NCBI GenBank assembly: GCA_937898685.1
Contig: CALEJT010000030.1
Coordinates: 1-44,838 of the forward strand
Source: an uncultured Gammaproteobacteria bacterium
Lineage (GTDB): Bacteria > Pseudomonadota > Gammaproteobacteria > Pseudomonadales > Pseudohongiellaceae
Direction: 5' to 3'
Length of the DNA: 44,838 nucleotides
Positions 10,301 through 18,228 of the stretch are shown here, one piece after another (positions within the stretch are counted from its first letter, which is position 1; each line of letters opens with the position of its first letter). The translations under genes were made by a program, and so were the position numbers. The notes below the pieces were generated by a model. The model was not told where the DNA came from. It did no database searches and was given only the letters and a program-made list of their open reading frames with translations.

Positions 10301-10440
10301 AACTGCTCGGCTCACGCCTGATGGGCGTGCACGGCATCGTCGAACGCAAGGATGGTGTGACCCACCTCATCGCCGGCCGCCTCTTCGATTACAGCGAGCT
10401 CTTGGGCAGCCTTGCCGTGGAAAGTCGCGATTTTCATTGA
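7372..10440 (+). CDS. dnaE2: Error-prone DNA polymerase DnaE2 (ImuC)
   Basis: A 1022-residue C-family polymerase. The N-terminal PHP domain starts SYAELHCLSNFSFLRGASHP, as in DnaE2 proteins. The polymerase core has the catalytic motif PDIDVDFE at 367-374 (Asp370, Asp372), the GRGSAANSAVCY block, and the C-terminal helix-hairpin-helix and OB-fold regions (FVTLEDETGYINVVVW). It performs translesion synthesis within the ImuA-ImuB-DnaE2 mutasome after SOS induction. I take the GTG at 7372 as start: it overlaps the imuB stop as GTGA and matches the family N-terminus. An upstream in-frame ATG at 7147 would only extend into imuB. Confidence 0.96.
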   Translation: MSYAELHCLSNFSFLRGASHPEELVRQAHALGYAALALTDECSVAGVVRAHMQAKELGLKLLIGSEFRLQDGLHLVLLATNLDGYGNLCELITLARRRAPKGEYQLLREDLIAGCDDCLLLWIPGTEPKADDARWIARHFAERSWIAVELLRGPDDAQQLRRLTRLGAEVGLPLVAAGDVHMHRRERQPLQDVLTAIRHHVPVAQAGSLLFPNGERHLRALERLQHIYPAPLLAATLDVAARCHFSLNEIRYQYPEELVPAGLSPTEHLRALTYAGAAKRYPDGIPEKVRKLIEHELKLIAELGYESYFLTIEEIVRYARERNILCQGRGSAANSAVCYCLHITEVNPDLIQTLFERFISKERAEPPDIDVDFEHQRREEVIQHIFERYGRDRAAIAATVISYRPRSAFRDVGKALGFSLDQVDKLTSSLAWWDGHRISAERLQEFGFDPASRSVQQLQYLVEQLIGFPRHLSQHVGGFIIDNRKLSRLVPIENATMKDRCVIQWDKDDLEALGLLKVDVLALGMLTCIRRTLDHINRYRGSTLRIQDIPKEDSAVYAMLQKADSIGVFQVESRAQMSMLPRLKPKEFYDLVIQVAIVRPGPIQGGMVHPYLRRRAQQEEVDYPSPAIKSVLERTLGVTIFQEQVMQIAMVAADFTAGEADQLRRAMAAWKRKGGLEPFRQHLLEGMRKNGYKDEYAEQIYRMAQGFGEYGFPESHAASFALLAYVSAWLKCHEPAAFCAGLLNSQPLGFYSPSQLVQDAKRHGVEVRPVDVLVSEWHSTLERGANGEPALRLGLHMIKGLSEAAAQRIVALRQQRPFSDREDFFARTALSKRELNCLSEANALVNLVGHRRMALWYTLGQLPNDLPLALNSSPETQIELLPPSEGENIVADYRRIGLTLERHPLALLRPRLRAMKLADAAEVAQAPHQRSIRTAGIVTCRQRPGTASGVVFVTLEDETGYINVVVWSSLVERQRRELLGSRLMGVHGIVERKDGVTHLIAGRLFDYSELLGSLAVESRDFH

Positions 10441-10629
10441 GAAACGTGAACGAGTCGGTTGCATGCGCGGCGATGCAGGACCTCATCGCACCACTCGCAG
10501 CGCCACTTTCTGCATATCGCCTAAAAATCCTCGCCTCATCACCAACCAGACGAAACGCATTTAACTCGGCAAATACCGGCATATTTCTCGATTCCATTAC
10601 TGGACCGAAAAGTTATTTTCGCCAAAAGT

Positions 10630-10659
10630 TTGAGACTCGCCATTTTTTCATGTTAGGCT
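10630..10659 (+). promoter_or_regulatory. Possible promoter of the ectoine operon
   Basis: TTGAGA (10630-10635), 18 bases, TAGGCT (10654-10659). The -35 is close to consensus and the -10 is weak. Deviating promoters are common for osmotically induced ectoine operons, but nothing else here confirms it. It would leave a leader of about 155 bases. Confidence 0.3.
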
Positions 10660-10720
10660 TTGCGCCGAAATTTGCCGCGTAGCCGACCGCCAATCCACTG
10701 GTTACGCGTTTCAATCATGC

Positions 10721-10739
10721 CCGGGCTAGCGCTGCCCGG
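10721..10739 (+). promoter_or_regulatory. GC-rich stem-loop in the ectoine leader
   Basis: CCGGGC (10721-10726) and GCCCGG (10734-10739) enclose a 7-base loop TAGCGCT. There is no T-run after it, so it is either a leader-RNA structure or a protein site rather than a classic terminator. It lies 81 bases before the fused ectAB start. Confidence 0.35.
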
Positions 10740-10820
10740 CGCTCAATACAAGAAATTCCATCACCGACATAGTGGAGGAATTCACGTCGCGAACACTCGC
10801 AAAGGCTAGAGAGGAGGCTC

Positions 10821-12707
10821 ATGCTCCGTTCCAACACACAACTCGCACATCAACCCATTCAGATCGAGTACCGCCCGCCCCGCAGTGAAGATGGCCCCAA
10901 GGTTTGGCAACTGATCAAGGCCACAGGAACACTCGATACCAATTCACGCTACTGCAACCTGCTGCAATGTGAACACTTCAGCGATACCTGCGTGGTGGCG
11001 GAACGCAAGGAGGACGGTGCGCTGATCGGCTGGGTATCCAGCTACTTGCTCCCCAACGCTCCCGACACCTTGTTCATCTGGCAGATCGCGGTCGATCCCG
11101 GCATGCAGAACCTGGGCATCGGCAAGAAGCTGCTCGATACCCTGCTGCAACGAAGTTCCTGCGCCAACGTACGCACTCTCAAAACCACCATCACTTCCGG
11201 CAACAAAGCCAGTTGGGCCCTCTTTTCCGCATTGGCCCGCGCGCAAGGCGCCACCCTCACTCACGGCCCCTACTTTCTCGAGGATGCGCATTTCGATGGC
11301 GCTCACGCCACCGAGCATCTGGTGACGATTGCGCTCACCGCCCACACCACGAAACAGATGAAGACGCGTCTAGCTGCCGTGTCATCATTGCAGGATCGCA
11401 GCAAGCACAAGACCTTCGGCACCACCTGCGATCCACAGATATTCACGCGGCGCGAATCGGAAGCGCGCAGCTATTGCCGCAGTTTCCCCGCCGTGTTCGT
11501 CCAGGCCGAAGGCGCCACGCTCACCGATGCGAATGGCCGCAGCTACATCGACTTTCTCACCGGCTGTTCCTCGCTGAACTACGGTCACAACGATCCCGAC
11601 ATGAAGGCCGCGCTGCTCGAGCACATCGAACGCAACGGTGTTACTCATGGCCTCGATCTGCATACCGATGCGAAGGCCGCCTTCCTGCAAAGCTTCGAAC
11701 GCGTGATCCTGCGTCCGCGCAACATGAAGCATCGTCTGATGTTCACCGGCCCCACCGGCACCAACGCGGTGGAAGCCGCGCTCAAGATCGCGCGCAAGGT
11801 CACCGGACGCCAGAACGTGGTGGCCTTCACCAACGGCTTTCATGGCGTCACGCTCGGTGCTCTCGCCGCCACCGGCAACGAATATCACCGCAGCGGGGCC
11901 GGCGTGCCTCTCAACAATGTCACACGCATGCCCTACGCCGGTGCCGTGGGTGATGCCGATACCGCGGCTCTGCTCGATCGCATGTTGAGCGACCCGTCGA
12001 GCGGCGTCGAAAAACCGGCGGCGATCCTGCTCGAAACCGTACAGGGCGAAGGTGGTCTGAACGCCGCTTCTCCCGCATGGCTGCAGCGCATCGCCCACAT
12101 CGCGCGCGAACATGGCGCGCTGCTGATCGTCGACGACATCCAGGCCGGCTGTGGCCGTACCGGTAGTTTCTTCTCGTTCGATGGCCTGGGCATCGAGCCC
12201 GACCTGATCACGATGGCCAAGTCGCTCTCCGGTTTCGGCCTGCCGCTCGCCACGGTGCTGATCAAGCCGGAATACGACGTGTTCGGTCCGGCCGAACACA
12301 ACGGCACCTTCCGCGGCAACACCCACGCCTTCATCACGGCGCGTGTGGCACTCGAGAAATTCTGGTCCGACTCTGCCTTCGCACAGCAGATCGCCGAGCG
12401 CAGCACCTATCTGGAACGCCGCCTCACCGAGATCGCCGAGTTCCTGCCGAATGCCACGCTCAAGGGCCGCGGCATGATGAGGGGCATCGACGTCGGCTCG
12501 GGTGAACTCGCCGCCGCCATCTGCAAACGCTGCTTCCAGGATGGCCTGATCATCGAGACCTCCGGACCTCACGACGAGGTCGTCAAGGTACTCGCGCCAC
12601 TCACCATCGAACAGGACCTCTTCGCACGCGGACTGGACATACTCCAGGCCGCCGTCATCGCCAGCACTCACACCGTCAACGAAACCAAAGTGGAGGAACC
12701 CGCATGA
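10821..12707 (+). CDS. ectAB: Fused diaminobutyrate acetyltransferase-transaminase (EctA-EctB)
   Basis: One 628-residue frame holds two ectoine enzymes normally made separately. Residues 1-172 are EctA, a GNAT acetyltransferase with acetyl-CoA loop QNLGIG (96-101) and the EctA block SGNKASWALFSALAR. Residues about 200-620 are EctB, a fold-type I PLP transaminase with GPTGTNAVEAALKIAR, VDDIQAGCGRTG (438-447) and PLP lysine Lys467 in MAKSLSG. EctB makes L-2,4-diaminobutyrate from aspartate semialdehyde and glutamate; EctA then N-acetylates it, so the fusion unites steps 1 and 2. The joint (about 173-199) is short and has no stop, ribosome site or rare bases. GAGGAGG precedes the ATG. The stop overlaps ectC as ATGA. 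Confidence 0.95.
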   Translation: MLRSNTQLAHQPIQIEYRPPRSEDGPKVWQLIKATGTLDTNSRYCNLLQCEHFSDTCVVAERKEDGALIGWVSSYLLPNAPDTLFIWQIAVDPGMQNLGIGKKLLDTLLQRSSCANVRTLKTTITSGNKASWALFSALARAQGATLTHGPYFLEDAHFDGAHATEHLVTIALTAHTTKQMKTRLAAVSSLQDRSKHKTFGTTCDPQIFTRRESEARSYCRSFPAVFVQAEGATLTDANGRSYIDFLTGCSSLNYGHNDPDMKAALLEHIERNGVTHGLDLHTDAKAAFLQSFERVILRPRNMKHRLMFTGPTGTNAVEAALKIARKVTGRQNVVAFTNGFHGVTLGALAATGNEYHRSGAGVPLNNVTRMPYAGAVGDADTAALLDRMLSDPSSGVEKPAAILLETVQGEGGLNAASPAWLQRIAHIAREHGALLIVDDIQAGCGRTGSFFSFDGLGIEPDLITMAKSLSGFGLPLATVLIKPEYDVFGPAEHNGTFRGNTHAFITARVALEKFWSDSAFAQQIAERSTYLERRLTEIAEFLPNATLKGRGMMRGIDVGSGELAAAICKRCFQDGLIIETSGPHDEVVKVLAPLTIEQDLFARGLDILQAAVIASTHTVNETKVEEPA

Positions 12708-13099
12708 TCGTGCGTGACCTGAACCAAGCCAGAAACACCGAACGTCATGTCTTTTCCGAAGGATGGGACAGTGTGCGTCTGCTACTGAAGTCCGATGGCA
12801 TGGGCTTTTCGTTCCACATCACCACCATCCATGCCGGCGCCGAACTGCACATGCACTACAAGCATCACTTCGAGAACGTGTACTGCATCGAAGGCACGGG
12901 TTCGATCGAAGATCTTGCGACGGGTGAAGTGCATCGCATCAAACCCGGCGTGATGTACGCGCTCAACGAGCACGACAAGCACATCCTGCGCGCCGACCCC
13001 GAGGGTCCGATGATCATGGCCTGTGTCTTCAATCCTCCGGTGACGGGCAGTGAGGTGCATCAAGCCGATGGCTCCTATGCGCTCGTCGCCGAGGCTTGA
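12704..13099 (+). CDS. ectC: Ectoine synthase EctC
   Basis: A 131-residue cupin-fold protein that closes N-gamma-acetyl-diaminobutyrate into ectoine. Residues corresponding to the known metal ligands of the family are present: Glu57 in HHFENVYCIEG, Tyr85 in PGVMYALNEHDKH and His93. Length and N-terminus (MIVRDLNQARNTERHV) match the family. The start overlaps the ectAB stop by four bases, so translation is probably coupled. It is cytoplasmic. Confidence 0.97.
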   Translation: MIVRDLNQARNTERHVFSEGWDSVRLLLKSDGMGFSFHITTIHAGAELHMHYKHHFENVYCIEGTGSIEDLATGEVHRIKPGVMYALNEHDKHILRADPEGPMIMACVFNPPVTGSEVHQADGSYALVAEA

Positions 13100-13125
13100 A
13101 CGAAGATCACTAGGAGGGAGGCCGC

Positions 13126-14061
13126 ATGACCGCAATGTCTCAGGCGCGTACCGAGCGCCATGATCCCTATCCCACTCGACTTCCCGAAGAACGCTGGTTG
13201 CCGCGTGAAGACAGGATCGTATGGAACCAGTGGCAGCCTGATGCACCGCTGAGCGAACAGCAGATTGCGCAGTTCGAGCGCGACGGCTTTCTCGTGATCG
13301 AGAACTGCTTCAGTCGCCAGGAGATCGCGGCGCTCAAGGCGGAATCGGCCGCGCTGCGCAGTGGCCAACGTGAGTTGCTCGAAGGCAGTGTGATCACCGA
13401 ACCCGATGCCGATGATGCGATCCGCACCATCTTCGCATTGCCCGAACAAAGCGCGCTGTTCGAGCGTCTGGCACGTGACCAACGCCTGGCGGGCATCGCC
13501 AGCTTCTTGCTCGGCGATGCGGTGTACATCCATCAGTCACGTCTGAACTACAAGCCCGGTTTCCGCGGCAAGGAGTTCTACTGGCATTCGGACTTCGAAA
13601 CCTGGCACGCGGAAGACGGCATGCCGCGCATGCGGGCGGTGTCCGCCTCGCTGCTGTTGCACGACAACGATCTGTCAAATGGTCCGCTGATGCTGATCCC
13701 CGGCTCGCATCGGCATTACATCGCCTGCGCCGGTGAGACGCCGGAAGCACATCATCTGTCGTCGCTGAAGAAGCAGGAAGTGGGCGTGCCTTCACCCGCA
13801 GCACTCACCCGTCTTGCGGCCGAACGTGGCATCCATACCGCCACCGGCAAGGCCGGCACATTGATCTTCTTCGACTGCAACACCATGCACGGTTCGAACG
13901 GCAACATCACACCCTTTGCCCGTTCCAACGTGTTCCTGGTGTTCAACGCCGTATCGAATCGGCTCGAAGCACCCTTTGCGGCCCGCAAGCCGCGCCCCCG
14001 CTTTCTGGCTGAGCGCAATGCGGTCGCACCATTGCAGATCGCATCGGGCCCCATCGTCTGA
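13126..14061 (+). CDS. ectD: Ectoine 5-hydroxylase EctD
   Basis: A 311-residue non-heme Fe(II)/2-oxoglutarate dioxygenase that turns ectoine into 5-hydroxyectoine. The iron triad is visible: His154 and Asp156 in FYWHSDFETWH and His255 in CNTMHGSNGN. The family signature (151-170, ending MPRMR) is complete. A GGAGGGAGG ribosome site precedes the ATG. It follows ectC after 26 bases in the same operon and is the last ectoine gene; no aspartokinase, ectR or ectoine transporter is linked here. A strong stem-loop lies just after its stop. Confidence 0.97.
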   Translation: MTAMSQARTERHDPYPTRLPEERWLPREDRIVWNQWQPDAPLSEQQIAQFERDGFLVIENCFSRQEIAALKAESAALRSGQRELLEGSVITEPDADDAIRTIFALPEQSALFERLARDQRLAGIASFLLGDAVYIHQSRLNYKPGFRGKEFYWHSDFETWHAEDGMPRMRAVSASLLLHDNDLSNGPLMLIPGSHRHYIACAGETPEAHHLSSLKKQEVGVPSPAALTRLAAERGIHTATGKAGTLIFFDCNTMHGSNGNITPFARSNVFLVFNAVSNRLEAPFAARKPRPRFLAERNAVAPLQIASGPIV

Positions 14062-14070
14062 CCAGGTGCT

Positions 14071-14105
14071 GCTTGCTGCATTCGCATGGTGCGAGTGCAG
14101 CAAGC
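14071..14105. terminator. Bidirectional stem-loop after ectD
   Basis: GCTTGCTGCA (14071-14080) pairs perfectly with TGCAGCAAGC (14096-14105), and the stem continues inward through a T-G wobble and TCGCA/TGCGA to a 3-base TGG loop, giving about 16 pairs. It sits between the convergent ectD and VOC stops. No T-run follows, so it may stabilise 3' ends rather than act as an intrinsic terminator alone. Confidence 0.7.
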
Positions 14106-14133
14106 GCCATCTCATTCGAAGTGAAACGCGGCC

Positions 14134-14607
14134 TCAACCACGTACGGCCTTCTCGATGGCGGCGACGTCGATCTTCACCATCTGCATCATCGCGGCGAAG
14201 GCACGCTTTGCCACCTCACCGCCTTGCGCCATCGCTTCGTTGAGCACCCGCGGGGTGATCTGCCAGTTCACGCCCCACTTGTCGCTGCACCAGCCACAAG
14301 CCTTTTCCTTGCCGCCGTTGGCGAGGATGGCATTCCAGTAGCGATCCGTCTCTGCCTGATCTTCGGTTTCGATCATGAACGAGAAAGCTTCGGTGTGTTG
14401 TGCATAGTTGCCACCGTTGAGGCCGATGCAGGGAATGCCCGCCACCGTGAATTCCACGATGAGCGGCGCGCCGGCTTTGCCGCCCGGATAGTTGTCGGGC
14501 GCGCGGTGAACCGCTCCGACACTGCTGTTGGGAAACACACTCGCGTAGAAGCGCGCGGCTTCTTCTGCCTCACTGTCGTACCACACACAAATCTTGTTCT
14601 TTGCCAT
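14134..14607 (-). CDS. PhnB-like VOC-family protein
   Basis: A 157-residue vicinal oxygen chelate protein of the PhnB / 3-demethylubiquinone-methyltransferase-like group: NKICVWYDSEAEEAARFYASVFP, VEFTVAGIPCIGLNGG and the C-terminal WCSDKWGVNWQITPRVL. Family members form dimers with a small-molecule pocket; many have no known activity. I chose the ATG at 14607 because AGGAG lies 8 bases upstream; an in-frame extension to 14760 adds residues unlike the family. It converges with ectD across the stem-loop. The substrate is unknown. Confidence 0.87.
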   Translation of the reverse strand: MAKNKICVWYDSEAEEAARFYASVFPNSSVGAVHRAPDNYPGGKAGAPLIVEFTVAGIPCIGLNGGNYAQHTEAFSFMIETEDQAETDRYWNAILANGGKEKACGWCSDKWGVNWQITPRVLNEAMAQGGEVAKRAFAAMMQMVKIDVAAIEKAVRG

Positions 14608-14914
14608 GCTCCATGCTCCTCTTGGTCTGTAATGGTCGAGGTCGCGTGCCATGGGTTTCACCGCCCTTGCCTGGGCGAACGCGCACGAGACTCCTCTACT
14701 AGTCGCAACGAACGCTCCCAAATCGACAGCCGTTTCACTCAAAGGGGAAACTCTCGTCATTGCTGAGCTCAGTCAAGCGCCAGCTCAACTTTGCATTCCA
14801 GATCGCCACGCAGGATTTGCTCATTGCCTCACCATTTCGGGCGTGGCGCGCTGGCAGAATCGCAGCACTGCAGCGTGCCCCGCTGTTCGCGCCACCTCTG
14901 CACGGAGAACGATC

Positions 14915-17299
14915 ATGCGCGCAAGTCCGAGTGGCGAACCCCAACCTGGCGTCGGCGAAAAACAGTCGGACATCGTCAGACTGGCGGCATGGTTGGTCGC
15001 CGCGGCAGTGATCATCGTCGGCCTCTATGTGGGTCGCGCCATCCTGGTTCCTCTCGCCGTCGCCTTCCTCATCGGCTTCACGCTCAGCCCCGTCGTCACC
15101 TGGCTCGCACGTCGCGGTCTGCCGCGTGTGCTGGCGGTGATCGTGGTCATGCTCTCGATCGTGATGTTGCTGTCGGCGCTCGGCATTCTCGTCACCTCGC
15201 AGGTGCGCTCCTTGAGTGCGGAGCTGCCCGTCTACCAGAGCACCATCCGCGAAAAGATCGACAACCTCAGCGAACGCATGCGCGGGCCCGGCATTCTCGA
15301 CGGTGCCTTGCAGACGGTGGAATCGGTGCAGACGCAAGTGCGCGACCAGGCGAGCGAGCAAACGGCAGAAGAAGGCACACCACCACCGACGCGTGTACTG
15401 GTGGTCGAGCCACCGGTCAGCCCTTTCGAAACCGCGCTTACCTTGTTGGTGCCCGCGCTCGAACCCTTGGCCACTACCGGCATCGTGTTGATCTTCGTCT
15501 TTCTCGCCCTGCTCGATCGCGGCGATCTGCGTGACCGGCTCATCCGTTTGATGGGAGGCAACCTGCATCGCTCGACGGATGCGATGGAAGACGCCGGCAA
15601 GCGCATCTCGAAGTACCTGTTGATGCAGCTGGTGGTGAACATTTCCTATGGCATTCCGATGGCGCTGGGGCTCTGGCTGATCGGCGTGCCGGGCTGGCTC
15701 CTGTGGGGCACACTCGCGGCCCTGATGCGTTTCGTGCCCTACGCCGGTCCCGTGCTGTCCGCCATCTTCCCGCTCACTCTCGCCTTCGCGGTCGATCCGG
15801 GTTGGGACATGGTGCTGTGGACCCTCGCCTTGATCGTCTTTCTCGAAGTGATCAGCAACAACGTGGTTGAGCCGTTGCTCTACGGTTCCAGCACGGGGCT
15901 CTCGGCACTGTCGCTGATCGCCGCCGCAACCTTCTGGACCGCGCTGTGGGGCCCCATCGGCTTGATCCTGTCGACGCCACTCACCGTGTGTCTGCTCGTC
16001 ATCGGACGCAATCATCCGCAGCTGCAGTTCCTCGACACCCTACTCGGTACCACGCCCGTGCTCGACGTGCCCACCCGCATCTATCAACGCCTCCTCGCCG
16101 AGGATCCGGATGAAGCGATCGAGATCGCACGCGATGCCATCGACGAAGAAGAGTCCATCATCGACTTCCTCGACGAGGAATGCATCGAAGTGCTGCGCAA
16201 GGTGCATGATGACTACCTCAATCATGCGCGCGCCGAGCACAAACTGCGCATCGCCAACGGCATGGATACCTTGCTCGACGATCTGCGCGAGGAATATCCG
16301 GCCGAGCTCGATCCGGAACAGCCGCCCCGTGTTGCCTGCATCGGCGGCAAATGGGAAATCGACAGCGCCGCGGCCGAGCTCCTGGTCCATGCCCTGCAAC
16401 TCGAAGGCATTCCCGCCACCGAGCGTCGCGAAGGTGTGGTCACGGCGCGTTATGTGAGCAAGCTGGAATTGGAAGACATCGATGTGATCTGCCTCAGCTA
16501 TTTCTCGCGAAGACCCCAAGCTTCGATTAAGACCTTCTGCCGCCGCCTGCGGCATCGCTGGCCCGACAAGCGCATCGTGTTGGCGCTGTGGAACGCGCCC
16601 GATGAATTGCTGGAACCCGAAACGGTGAAGGAACTCGGCGCCGATGAAGCGGTGAAGTCGATTCATGAAGCCGTGGGACGCATTCGCCATCTGATCGCAC
16701 CAGAAGAGGCAGAACTGGAAAAGATCGCCGATGCGCCGGAGAACGATGAAGAACGCGTCGAAGCGCTCCTGGCCACACACGTGCTCGACGGACACGTACG
16801 CGAGAATCTGGACAAGCTGGCCAAGCGCGCCGCCGATGTCTTCGACGTACGCGTGGCGGTGATCTCCGCCATCGATACGGACCGGGAGTTCATCATAGGA
16901 CAAAGCCGCAGCCTGCCCGGTGAGCGCACGCCGGACACCGACATGATCACGATGCCGCGCGACGATGCCGTCTGCGATCACGTGGTGGGCAATGGCACCA
17001 TGCTGGTGGTGAACGACACGCAGCGCGATCCGCGCTTCGCCGATCATCCGGCGCTCAAGCAATGGTCGACACGCTTCTACGCCGGCGCCCCCTTGCGCAC
17101 GGCCGAGGGTCACGTGCTCGGCGCGCTCTGCCTCTTGGACAGCGAACCGCGCACGCTCAACGACGAGGAACGCGATCTACTCGAGTCGATGGCCGCGGAT
17201 GTGGTCTCGCTCATCACCGGAGACGAGGTGGTGGAACCTACCCCACGGCAAAGCCGTGGCCCTGCCACCACCACGGTGGGCCAGAAGGTACCGGAATGA
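14915..17299 (+). CDS. AI-2E family permease with C-terminal Rossmann-like and GAF domains
   Basis: A 794-residue protein. Residues about 20-375 form the AI-2E/PerM-like membrane domain, with paired N-terminal helices, a periplasmic coiled segment, and C-terminal helices including FVPYAGPVLSAIFPL and NNVVEPLLYG. An acidic helical linker follows (about 390-465). Residues about 470-595 (RVACIGGKWEIDSAAAELLVHALQLEGI) resemble a cobalamin-binding or receiver-like alpha/beta fold, without an obvious B12 His motif. Residues about 610-770 are a GAF domain (NDTQRDPRFADHPALKQW...RFYAGAPLRTAEGHVLGALCLLD). The combination suggests a permease gated by a cytoplasmic sensor; the substrate is unknown. The ATG at 14915 follows GGAG by 7 bases; an upstream in-frame ATG at 14651 lacks such support. 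Confidence 0.88.
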   Translation: MRASPSGEPQPGVGEKQSDIVRLAAWLVAAAVIIVGLYVGRAILVPLAVAFLIGFTLSPVVTWLARRGLPRVLAVIVVMLSIVMLLSALGILVTSQVRSLSAELPVYQSTIREKIDNLSERMRGPGILDGALQTVESVQTQVRDQASEQTAEEGTPPPTRVLVVEPPVSPFETALTLLVPALEPLATTGIVLIFVFLALLDRGDLRDRLIRLMGGNLHRSTDAMEDAGKRISKYLLMQLVVNISYGIPMALGLWLIGVPGWLLWGTLAALMRFVPYAGPVLSAIFPLTLAFAVDPGWDMVLWTLALIVFLEVISNNVVEPLLYGSSTGLSALSLIAAATFWTALWGPIGLILSTPLTVCLLVIGRNHPQLQFLDTLLGTTPVLDVPTRIYQRLLAEDPDEAIEIARDAIDEEESIIDFLDEECIEVLRKVHDDYLNHARAEHKLRIANGMDTLLDDLREEYPAELDPEQPPRVACIGGKWEIDSAAAELLVHALQLEGIPATERREGVVTARYVSKLELEDIDVICLSYFSRRPQASIKTFCRRLRHRWPDKRIVLALWNAPDELLEPETVKELGADEAVKSIHEAVGRIRHLIAPEEAELEKIADAPENDEERVEALLATHVLDGHVRENLDKLAKRAADVFDVRVAVISAIDTDREFIIGQSRSLPGERTPDTDMITMPRDDAVCDHVVGNGTMLVVNDTQRDPRFADHPALKQWSTRFYAGAPLRTAEGHVLGALCLLDSEPRTLNDEERDLLESMAADVVSLITGDEVVEPTPRQSRGPATTTVGQKVPE

Positions 17300-17810
17300 A
17301 CCTTCCAGCAAAGAACTACGATTGCGAATCGAACCATTCGAACAATTTGTAACAAACTCGCAACACCGTTTTCCCAGGCCATCGCGCCCATGAAAAGATT
17401 CGCGATTCGATTTCACCCAGATGGGCGTTGCGTAAGAGCAATGTCATTCATAGAAATGGCGCGCTATCGGGAAGAAGCAGCACAGCAGCGGTGCAATAAG
17501 CGGCGTCCGGTATTGGGGCATGCACCGATATCGGGCGTATCAGTGCTCTCATCGAACGTAAACGCAGCAATTCCTGCTGCATTTAACGCCAGTAAAGGTA
17601 ACGCCGATACGCCGACGTGACGCCCTGTTTCGCGCAGCTCCTGCCATGCCTTTGGCCTGTCACGCCATTGCAGCAATTAGGGGTGGCGCTCAGCCCCAGC
17701 AACTGGCAGGATGCTGGCACAATGCTGGCATGGCCGATCACGGACCTGAGCGTTCAAGCATTCGTCACGCACTGAAGATCAGAGGGGACTTCAGCGCCGC
17801 GCTGGAAGGT
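17300..17810. other. Gene-free interval
   Basis: 511 bases between the AI-2E permease stop and the convergent SnoaL-like gene. Short open frames exist but none has a ribosome site or recognisable protein. The only local feature is a small direct repeat ATGCTGGCA, twice near 17710-17730. I see no clear terminator. Confidence 0.5.
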
Positions 17811-18137
17811 TCAGCGCACTTCCAAGGATAGGATCTTGTCGCTGGCAAGTTCGAAGATGTGATCGATCTTGACTGGACTGCCCGGAAACTCTCCTACGAC
17901 TTTCGTCACCACGATGACACGGTTGTCGTCTGCGGAGGCATCCACGGGCACGATACGAAAGTTGATCACACTCAGGATGTTCTGCACCCACGCCGCGATG
18001 CCGTGATGACCTTGGTACACGAGGTCCTTGTCACGCACGACGGCGTCATGGGTAAAGCAATCGGCGATGCGGGAAATATCGTCTCCATTACTGACCTCGA
18101 AGAAGGTGGCAATGGCTTTGGGCAACTGCAAATTCAT
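17811..18137 (-). CDS. SnoaL/NTF2-like protein
   Basis: A 108-residue protein of the nuclear transport factor 2-like fold: MNLQLPKAIATFFEVSNGDDISRIADCFTHDAVVRDKDLVYQGHHGIAAWV is the standard opening of SnoaL-like polyketide cyclase-type proteins, followed by a beta-sheet part ending FELASDKILSLEVR. The ATG at 18137 matches the family start; longer frames reach into the HxlR regulator. Its gene diverges from an HxlR regulator 91 bases away, so that regulator probably controls it. The reaction is unknown; relatives bind small hydrophobic molecules. Confidence 0.85.
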   Translation of the reverse strand: MNLQLPKAIATFFEVSNGDDISRIADCFTHDAVVRDKDLVYQGHHGIAAWVQNILSVINFRIVPVDASADDNRVIVVTKVVGEFPGSPVKIDHIFELASDKILSLEVR

Positions 18138-18228
18138 CGACTCTGGCTCGTCCGGAATTTGAGGAGCGGCGATATTCCCACAGCTTTGACAAATTTCAAC
18201 ATCGCACCAAAAAGTAAGCAGCTCACCC

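Larger units (their letters stand above)
10441..10820. other. Intergenic region before the ectoine genes
   Basis: 380 bases without a credible gene. It contains the candidate ectoine promoter and a GC-rich hairpin. A short inverted repeat TGCAT/ATGCA (10460-10477) follows dnaE2 but is too weak to call a terminator. No ectR-like regulator or aspartokinase gene is present on this side of the cluster. Confidence 0.5.

Noticed and set aside
10460..10477. Terminator after dnaE2
   Set aside because: Only a 5-base stem with no T-run; too weak.
11385..12671. A 428-codon minus-strand frame inside the EctB half of ectAB
   Set aside because: Antisense shadow of the transaminase; composition typical of spurious frames.
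14735..16015. A 426-codon minus-strand frame inside the AI-2E permease
   Set aside because: Very rich in Asp/His/Gln/Arg, as the complement of a membrane-protein gene would be; no family.
18138..18228. Promoter TTGACA near 18186 for the HxlR gene
   Set aside because: A good -35 is present but no acceptable -10 at 16-18 bases, so I did not call it.
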